Source: Nematostella vectensis
Taxonomy: Eukaryota > Cnidaria > Anthozoa > Actiniaria > Edwardsiidae
DNA length: 64,000 nt
Direction of reading: 5' to 3'
NCBI RefSeq assembly: GCF_932526225.1
Contig: NC_064040.1
Location: 10,764,856-10,828,855 of the forward strand
The translations under genes and the position numbers were made by a program. Position 1 is the first letter of the stretch. Every line of letters begins with the position of its first letter. The notes under the pieces were generated by a model, which saw only the letters and a list, made by a program, of their open reading frames with translations, was not told where the DNA came from and searched no databases. Positions 57,981 to 64,000 of the stretch are shown here, piece by piece.

Positions 57981-58095
57981 TGTCTCCGACCTTTCGGTTT
58001 GTGTACAAGACAGCCATTGACGACTTGTTTATTTAGTTTAACGCTGTGACTGTCAGGGACGACAGTTTTAGTGAGAGGGGGGGGAGGGTAGTGTT

Positions 58096-59467
58096 ATAGA
58101 TCGATAGATCAGTTTAATTGCAACTCTTGTAGAACTAACTTCTAAATTATAGTTGCAGTCAGCAATACAATAATTACAATAATGAATAAAGAAATAAAGT
58201 ACAGAAATTCCACGTTACAAAATGTCTATAGCATAATGGTTTGTGACAAAAGATGAAAATCGGGTCGTGTTATTTGGCTTAATGTTATATACGCCGTGGG
58301 ATCTAAGGGTGTATCTGGTATTACGCTGCGTAAATCGGATCAAATGAGTGTTCCCATATCATTTCTGATATTGTATCTGATGTGTTTGTCTCTAAAATAC
58401 TGCTTTGTTCATCGCTAGCCAATGCCTTGACGGAATGTTTTAATTAAAAGTTATTAATACAAATGATGTACCCATTATACACGAATATACTTCAACTAAT
58501 GCAATCAAGGTAGACTATAGACAAATTGCGAATGCCTTACACCACAGGTCATGGTCTTTCTTTCTATCATTGGTTATAATTCCAGATAAAGGCAACATTG
58601 CCGAAACGTAGAACTGTACCCAGCGGTAGAAAAAAAATTATTTAAGTTTCTGTATTCTCTATTATAGAGATTCTTGTCGAGTTGGCTGTCTCGGAAACTC
58701 GTGAGCTTGTAACATTAGAATTCAATATGGCTATATAGTCCAATCAATCTACGGTTTAAGATCGGACTAATTGCAACACAAGGTTTTTAAACGTGTTTGT
58801 ATTAATTTATAACATACTAAAAGTCTAAAAAAAATCGGAGCACTAAAACAAACCAAAAAACCGCATCGAATTTCCACATGTAGGCAAGGCTTGTATGAAA
58901 AACCGCAGGAATCACAAATCATGAAAATCACAAAAAAAAAATTACACTTTAAAAAAATATTTCTACACGATCTGGATAAAAAACAAAGTTATCTGGTATA
59001 GCTTATCTGTTTTGGGCAAAATCCACAGGTTTAGCTATTTTTTCGGGTATTTAGAAGAAAATTCAAGCACATCATGTAATTATTTTCATTAGTTTGAGTT
59101 TGTTTGATTTTAATGGCGTCGATCTCAAGTTTTTGCAAGACTTTTTGCAACACTATACAGATCTTGTGAGCAAACAGCACGACCTCGCAATCGGCAGTAC
59201 CCATTGACAATGACGTCGTACATGTTACAGCTGTCGTTTTAGCACTCAATTCTAGCGCATCCCTAGAAGATGCGCTTTTCTCCTTTGAGCTCTGAAGTTT
59301 TCCTCCAGCATTGTTAGACTTTATGATGAGTTTACTGGCAGAATTTTTTTTAATAAAAATAGTTTAATAGTTTAATATCAACCACGACGAAAACTGATTT
59401 CATTGCGATATGGTGTTGTTTTTTTTTTCACTATCAGCGGTTAAACAAATTGATAGAGATCTAAGTA
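58096..59467. other. Gene-free stretch between retroelement and GPCR
   Basis: AT-rich, probably starting with a 3' LTR remnant (TGTTATAGATCG at 58092). The AAGGCAACATTGCCGAAACG block at about 58589 could be a fragment of another repeat. No supported ORF. Confidence 0.45.
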
Positions 59468-59635
59468 CAGGCCCGTAGCTAGGGGGGGGGGGGGGGGTTC
59501 GTTTGACCATTTAGCGGACCATTTTCTCTTAGGTTGCTCGCCTTAGCTCGCAGTGGTACTCAATTCTCCTTCATCAGGGCGGGACATTGAAGTCGCGTGG
59601 GGAGGTTCTTCCGCTCCCCCCTGGCTACGGGCCTG
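59468..59635. mobile_element. MITE with CAGGCCCGTAGCTAGGGG ends and AAGTA duplication
   Basis: 168 bp with inverted ends (CAGGCCCGTAGCTAGGGGGG at left; CCCCCCTGGCTACGGGCCTG at right), flanked by AAGTA (59463-59467 and 59636-59640). It ends about 106 bp before the GPCR start codon, so it lies in that gene's 5' region or promoter. Confidence 0.8.
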
Positions 59636-59741
59636 AAGTAATAGCATATAAAAAGGCCCATGCGACGCATCCTGCTTACACTCCTTGCATGTGAAGTTTG
59701 CTTTACCTTATACTTCATAATTTCTTGGTATTTGGCGGACT

Positions 59742-60614
59742 ATGGATGGCAACACTTCCACAACCACATCTTTCCCAGTCATGGCCGGGACCTTCGCCTT
59801 TTGTTCTATGGGAGTTACACTTATTTTCCTCAACGCGTTAACTATTTTGACCTTCCTTGTACACAGAAATTTGCGTAAACGGAGCCTTTTTCTCCCTTTA
59901 AACCTTTGCTTCGCGGATATGCTTGTCGGTGTCACGTCTTTAATGTACGGTTCTGAGCTAACACACTTTAAAAACCCTAGCAGCTTAATGAGACATTTAA
60001 TGTCGCCGAATTCGACGACAACGTTCGACAATTTTACTGCGACCGCATCTTTCGCCGGTCTAACAACTATTTCCATGGAACGGATGCATGCAACGGTGTG
60101 GCCAATTCGACATCGCAATCTGGATAACCATCCATACTTCTTTGTCATTGCTCTAAAATGGGCTTTTTCAGTTGCTTTAACCATCATTCTGACCGAATTT
60201 ACTTCGGTCTACTTTTCAATTGCAATGGCAGGTGTTGCGGTAGGCATTCTCGTTATCTCTATTTCGTACATTTTAATCTTCGTCACTGTAAAGCATCAAA
60301 ACGCACAGTTCCAAGGTCACTCGACGTTGGCCCAGAAGCGTGAAAGACAGCTTGCGAAGACGTTGTTTATCGTGACTGTCCTGTCTCTTGCCACCTGGGC
60401 ACCCGATATGATGTGGATTGTCTACAGAAGAACAGCCGAGAAAACGGAGAGCTTGCTATCCGTACTAGCGCTTGACATAGTGCTCAATGTAGTGCGCTAC
60501 TTAAACTCTCTCATCAATCCTTGTATTTACGTGCTGAGGATGAAGGCGTTTAGACGAGCTTTCGTCAAATTGCTGTGCAGACGCAATAATAACCTTGTCC
60601 CATTGGGATCCTGA
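59742..60614 (+). CDS. Class A (rhodopsin-like) GPCR, intronless, 290 aa
   Basis: Seven hydrophobic helices are visible. TM1 is about residues 16-41 (with N in LNALTILTFLV), TM2 has LNLCFADMLVGV, and TM3 ends in SMERMHATVWP, where the usual DRY is ERM. TM4 and TM5 follow, then a basic third loop (KRERQLAKT). TM6 has LSLATWAPDMMW in place of CWxP, and TM7 has NSLINPCIYVLRMKAFRRAF with the NPxxY motif as NPCIY. Two N-glycosylation sites are at the N-terminus (MDGNTS) and more in the first extracellular loop. It is short for the family, with very short ends and a second extracellular loop too short for the usual disulfide. Such intronless receptors are numerous in cnidarians; the ligand cannot be predicted. 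A MITE lies just upstream. Confidence 0.9.
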   Translation: MDGNTSTTTSFPVMAGTFAFCSMGVTLIFLNALTILTFLVHRNLRKRSLFLPLNLCFADMLVGVTSLMYGSELTHFKNPSSLMRHLMSPNSTTTFDNFTATASFAGLTTISMERMHATVWPIRHRNLDNHPYFFVIALKWAFSVALTIILTEFTSVYFSIAMAGVAVGILVISISYILIFVTVKHQNAQFQGHSTLAQKRERQLAKTLFIVTVLSLATWAPDMMWIVYRRTAEKTESLLSVLALDIVLNVVRYLNSLINPCIYVLRMKAFRRAFVKLLCRRNNNLVPLGS

Positions 60615-63465
60615 GAGACTCCCTCATGAAATGAACACGTTTTGTTGAGAGCATGAATTTTAGCTAAGACTGCAGAAAACAAGATAAAAGTAAATAGAAT
60701 AAAAGGCGATTATATGCCCGCCCTTTCAGGAAGCAAAAATACGAATGTTTCAATTTAAGATAAATCACAATATTTAGTAACCAACGCCTTTCTACATAAA
60801 GTTAAAATTAAAGCAACAGATGCCCAAAATGCCCAAAGTGTAATAATATCCACACACTTGAGCATCTAATTGTTTGAATGCCCACATGTTTCTCTATTTT
60901 GGAACCGTTTTGAGATTTGACGGGCAAAATGCACCTTGCAATACATTCGCCTGACATTTGGGGTGGTCTTGTATGGGGATAATAAAACAACCCCAAATAA
61001 TGAAATATTGAATTTCGCTTTAATCATTGCTAAATACCATGTTTATGCCTATTTCATTCAGGAAACGCATTTTTCTTTTCAGAGCTTTCTCACTATTTTA
61101 CGATAAAAAGGTAAAATTGAATACGCTACATAAACAAAAAGCTGAGAGAAGGTGGAATGCTGAGTCGTGGATCGTGGCTTAAGATGGCCTTCATTAATAA
61201 GAAAAAAAATGGAAATGAAAATTAGAACAAGTAAAAAACAAAACAAAAATGAGCTGTTAAAGTAAATGTATACATGTATACTTGTAAAGAAAAGATAAAT
61301 CATAAAAAATGATATCATATAAAATGATATTATAAGCGGGAAAGCGCCTTTTGTGTATAAACTGTAACATGTGTCTCATAATATATTGTCTTGTAAATTG
61401 TAAACATATATATGTAATAAAATTTATTATATAAAAAAACCCTAAGGTATATCCAAATGAACCAACATAGATTTTGATCCCTTAGAGATAACAAATGGGT
61501 GTGGTCTATAGATTTTAGACCCTGAGGGATAGCTGTTAAAACTGACGAATTTAAGTCACTTTGTTATTTAAGTACGATAGTTTCTTTTTTAGTTTCTAGA
61601 GAGTTTTGCCCGAGAGAATGCTCATTCTGTAAGTTGCGGAATTGCTTGAGGATAGCACCTATTGCTACTGCACAGATCGTTTTGCGCATGCAAGCTCAAA
61701 CCCGCGGGAATCCCGGATCACGCAACTGCCTCACGCGTATGCTCTGGACTTGGGGACCTGTTATTATTTCATAAAGAAAAAATATCTAAATAATCAAAAG
61801 CTTTTGGGTTTTGTTAAACAATTCTTACATATCCACTTCTACGGCAGCTTGGTTTGATAAAATAGAATGCATTCACATTCCAAGTTATGATCGTTCAAAC
61901 TTTACGCAGGTTATTGATTTAACACACAAGCCCATGTAAACACGCTCTCATTTGGTATTTAAGCTCAAGTTCTTTCGCCTGTATCCGATTCCTTTTGACA
62001 TTAAGTCAAGTTGCAAAGCTTTATTGAGGTCTCTGTAGGTTCAAACATATTAAGTTATTTCGTACAAAACATCCCCTCGCAAATTTACTTATCGAACGAT
62101 GATTTTGCACTTTTTTAGATTATTATGCAACAGTACAACAGTAATGTGATCAATTGTAGCAGGTATTTTATCTTTGTGAAAGAGAAAAGTAACTGGAATT
62201 CGATGTGTCCTTTAGAACAGTTCAATACAAGCAATAATAAGATTAGTTTTAGTATCCTAATTGCTAAGTGGTTAAGGTCATAGTATCTGAATCCGTAGTT
62301 TGCTTAAGGGCGTGGGCTTGAATCCTCCCCACTGAATATTTTCTTTTTTTTCTTTCTTTTTTTTCTTTTTTTAATGCATTGGAGTTTTATACTGTTCATC
62401 AATACTTTTTATAGTATGATTATAAAAAGAAATAACCTAGAAATATATGATAATAACATTACAGTTGTAAATACTTGCCTGCAAAAGCTACATGCATGTT
62501 TTACGGGCCTATTTTTTAATGTTGTTGCTTATTAGGACTATTTTTACAATGTCCACTACTTGTAATTTGAGCCTTATTTACTTAGCTGATATACATGTTT
62601 TTTTTTATGAAATAATGCTGAGTCAGCAGTTTTTGCTAAAATAAACGCTAATTATCTCGAAAATATGTGTGGTGACACCAATTTTTTTCACTGATTTAAA
62701 TAGCCTTTGACATGATCTTCAATGCCAGCATAGTTATATTCAAGAGGTTGCAGCCCCAATACCTAACCTGGGTACCAGAGGCTCCGAGCTTCGCAGTGAC
62801 TCTTTCGCTTCCCTCAAATCGTTGTCGCCGCAAAGACCCAGGGTACCCCAATACCATAAGAGGAAGTGTAATTTTTTTATCGGGTTATCAAAATTGAAAT
62901 AGCCCAATTAGCCAATGCTGATGAAGTTGCTTTGTGTGATACTAGTATCTCAAATTTTTAAGGTATAGCACATTAGACAGGAAAAATTACTTTATGCATA
63001 TATAACTGGTAAGTTATATACTTACTGGGGAAAGGAACGGGGCACTGGGTTCACAAAAGGTTACTTCCCTTATAGAAATATATTTTACCGTTTAAATAAA
63101 TTGATACTTTGTTGATAAACAGGACGAATAAACTTTCTCTATTCTAAGTTAAGTTAAGCTTATATCACGTGCGTAGAAACTTACTTCATGTTGAGGTGAC
63201 TAACTAGTCCAAGCTATTTGGCAAAACGCACACGGTTTCCCCTTAAAGTCGTTGGCTATGTATACATTTGCAGCAATGTTTTGTTGTCGCGTTCAAAAAT
63301 ATACACAAGCGGTAAAAATTGCAAAACTTATCCATGTTGTTTGTCCGCCATTTTAGTTTTGACCGTGAGAGACTAGTACTTTCTAGATTCCTGTGTTGAG
63401 CGCGGAATGCCTGGTGATGATGGATCGACAGCTGTAATTTTTTATAACAACAAAGTTGTGTGAAC
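60615..63465. other. Gene-poor AT-rich region
   Basis: No supported protein gene. A tRNA-like sequence lies at 62251-62335 and a pyrimidine-rich run at 62340-62372. Pieces resembling the GTACCCAGG MITE family are at 62768-62850. Other ORFs are short and AT-biased. Confidence 0.5.
62251..62335 (+). pseudogene. tRNA-like sequence (Ser/Leu type), pseudogene or SINE head
   Basis: An A-box-like TTGCTAAGTGGTTAAGG and a B-box-like GGGCTTGAATCC are spaced as in a long-variable-arm tRNA (about 85 nt). The acceptor and anticodon stems do not pair properly, and a T/C-rich tail follows (62340-62372). It looks like a decayed tRNA or the head of a tRNA-derived SINE. Confidence 0.5.
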
Positions 63466-63529
63466 ATGACGCGCTACATTATCCTCGTCATTTTACTTGC
63501 TTCTTTATATTTAGTTTATGGAACACAAG
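63466..63529 (+). CDS. First exon (signal peptide) of a secreted or membrane protein, partial
   Basis: The ATG at 63466 opens MTRYIILVILLASLYLVYGTQ, a clear signal peptide, and a strong donor CAAG/GTGAGT follows at 63530. The exon ends in phase 1. Later exons must lie beyond the right edge; I saw no acceptor-plus-ORF in 63530-64000. The mature protein is unknown. Confidence 0.65.
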
Positions 63530-64000
63530 GTGAGTTACAGATCATACTATTTACTTTCTACATGGCAAATTTGATCGAAAGGTATCAATCAATAGGGCCT
63601 TATTTTTACGGCCGCGTGGTTAGGTTTCTAACATTTTCCTAATGTGAGCTTCTTTACATCTAGCGGTTGATTAATTATTTAACTTGCGGTACATCACTAG
63701 ATTTATCCATAAAACATGCAAACACACTCTTGGTCCATATACAATCGATATAAAACCTGTTTCCCTTTAGAAACTAATAAAAACCACAGCAGATTTCACT
63801 AACTCACTGCCGCACGATCATTTATGCAATACCTTCTAGTTCATTAAACTTTTGCCTAAGTCGTCCCTATTGGTTGATGTGTTGACGTCTGTTTTTACTC
63901 ATCCCTCAAACATTTGAGCGTTTCATTAAAGTATTAGCTAATATCTAATCTGTAAGGTCTATTGACATATTGAAATTGTGTATACAATAATTCCATTTTA
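63530..64000. other. Probable intron sequence
   Basis: AT-rich, no ORF with protein-like features; presumably the first intron of the gene starting at 63466. Confidence 0.4.

Larger units (their letters stand above)
54680..58095 (+). mobile_element. Degenerate Ty3/gypsy-like LTR retrotransposon, internally deleted
   Basis: From left to right: a primer-binding-site-like TGGTAGCAGAGC (54693-54704, matches the 3' end of an initiator-Met type tRNA) just after CGTGACA; a short gag-like start (MPVTRSKAEE, ATG at 54851, stop at 54911); a 36-bp tandem array; an aspartic-protease-like active-site remnant (FLLDTGVDVTL at about 56223-56255); an integrase C-terminal remnant with KFNCGDVVLVHQ and, after a frameshift, INDILYETQ; a pol C-terminal ORF ending RRQRWPPQYF (stop 57339); a 44-bp array; and a purine tract (58073-58090) followed by TGTTATAG, a possible 3' LTR start. 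Reverse transcriptase and RNase H are absent, and stops and frameshifts make it non-functional. Matching LTRs were not found. Confidence 0.75.

Noticed and set aside
57338..58017. Minus ORF of 204 codons with repeated SEAHLVW
   Set aside because: Created by the 44-bp minisatellite; the frame rotates through the units and the peptide is not protein-like.
59712..59718. Candidate ERCC2 first exon ATGAA followed by GT
   Set aside because: The motif is short enough to occur by chance and lies beyond a retroelement, 5.4 kb away, in the GPCR 5' region.
59708..60187. Minus ORF of 159 codons
   Set aside because: Antisense shadow of the GPCR coding sequence.

Overview
The window reads as animal nuclear DNA. 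Genes are split by many GT-AG introns, tRNA genes lie inside an intron, and small inverted-repeat transposons, minisatellites and a decayed LTR retrotransposon are scattered through it. Compact introns, an AT-rich background and the gene set suggest a cnidarian, most likely an anthozoan such as a sea anemone. That placement is inference; the gene identities rest on protein similarity read directly from the exons.

Layout. (1) About 0.3-18.1 kb, minus strand: the N-terminal 2,411 residues of a usherin (USH2A) orthologue in 16 exons, running off the left edge. Two minus-strand tRNA genes (Pro-AGG, Gly-TCC) lie in one intron, and a 1,049-bp Mutator-like element interrupts a minisatellite in another. 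(2) 20.5-29.2 kb, minus: a complete 20-exon PPP2R3C gene (PP2A regulatory subunit B'' gamma, about 448 aa). One intron holds a tandem array made of copies of the preceding exon's end plus its splice donor. (3) 29.9-32.4 kb, plus: a two-exon SLC35B2 (PAPS transporter) gene, head-to-head with PPP2R3C across a 667-bp shared promoter region. (4) 34.5-37.9 kb, minus: a three-exon single-pass membrane protein with an IgGFc-binding-like ectodomain and acidic DxDxDG repeats. (5) 39.8-40.4 kb, minus: a small unrecognised ORF with a C-terminal membrane anchor. (6) 42.8-54.4 kb, minus: ERCC2/XPD helicase, 29 exons recovered; only a tiny first exon is missing, and one intron is of GC-AG type. (7) 54.7-58.1 kb: a broken Ty3/gypsy-like retroelement with two internal minisatellites. 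(8) 59.7-60.6 kb, plus: an intronless class A GPCR with a MITE just upstream. (9) 63.5 kb, plus: a signal-peptide first exon of a gene that continues beyond the window.

The genes are functionally independent: extracellular matrix or adhesion, phosphatase regulation, Golgi sulfation, cell surface, and DNA repair/transcription. No operon-like or defence-like system is visible. The most unusual feature is the exon-derived minisatellite in PPP2R3C, which carries about 17 extra copies of a 5' splice site and leaves the retained-intron reading frame open.
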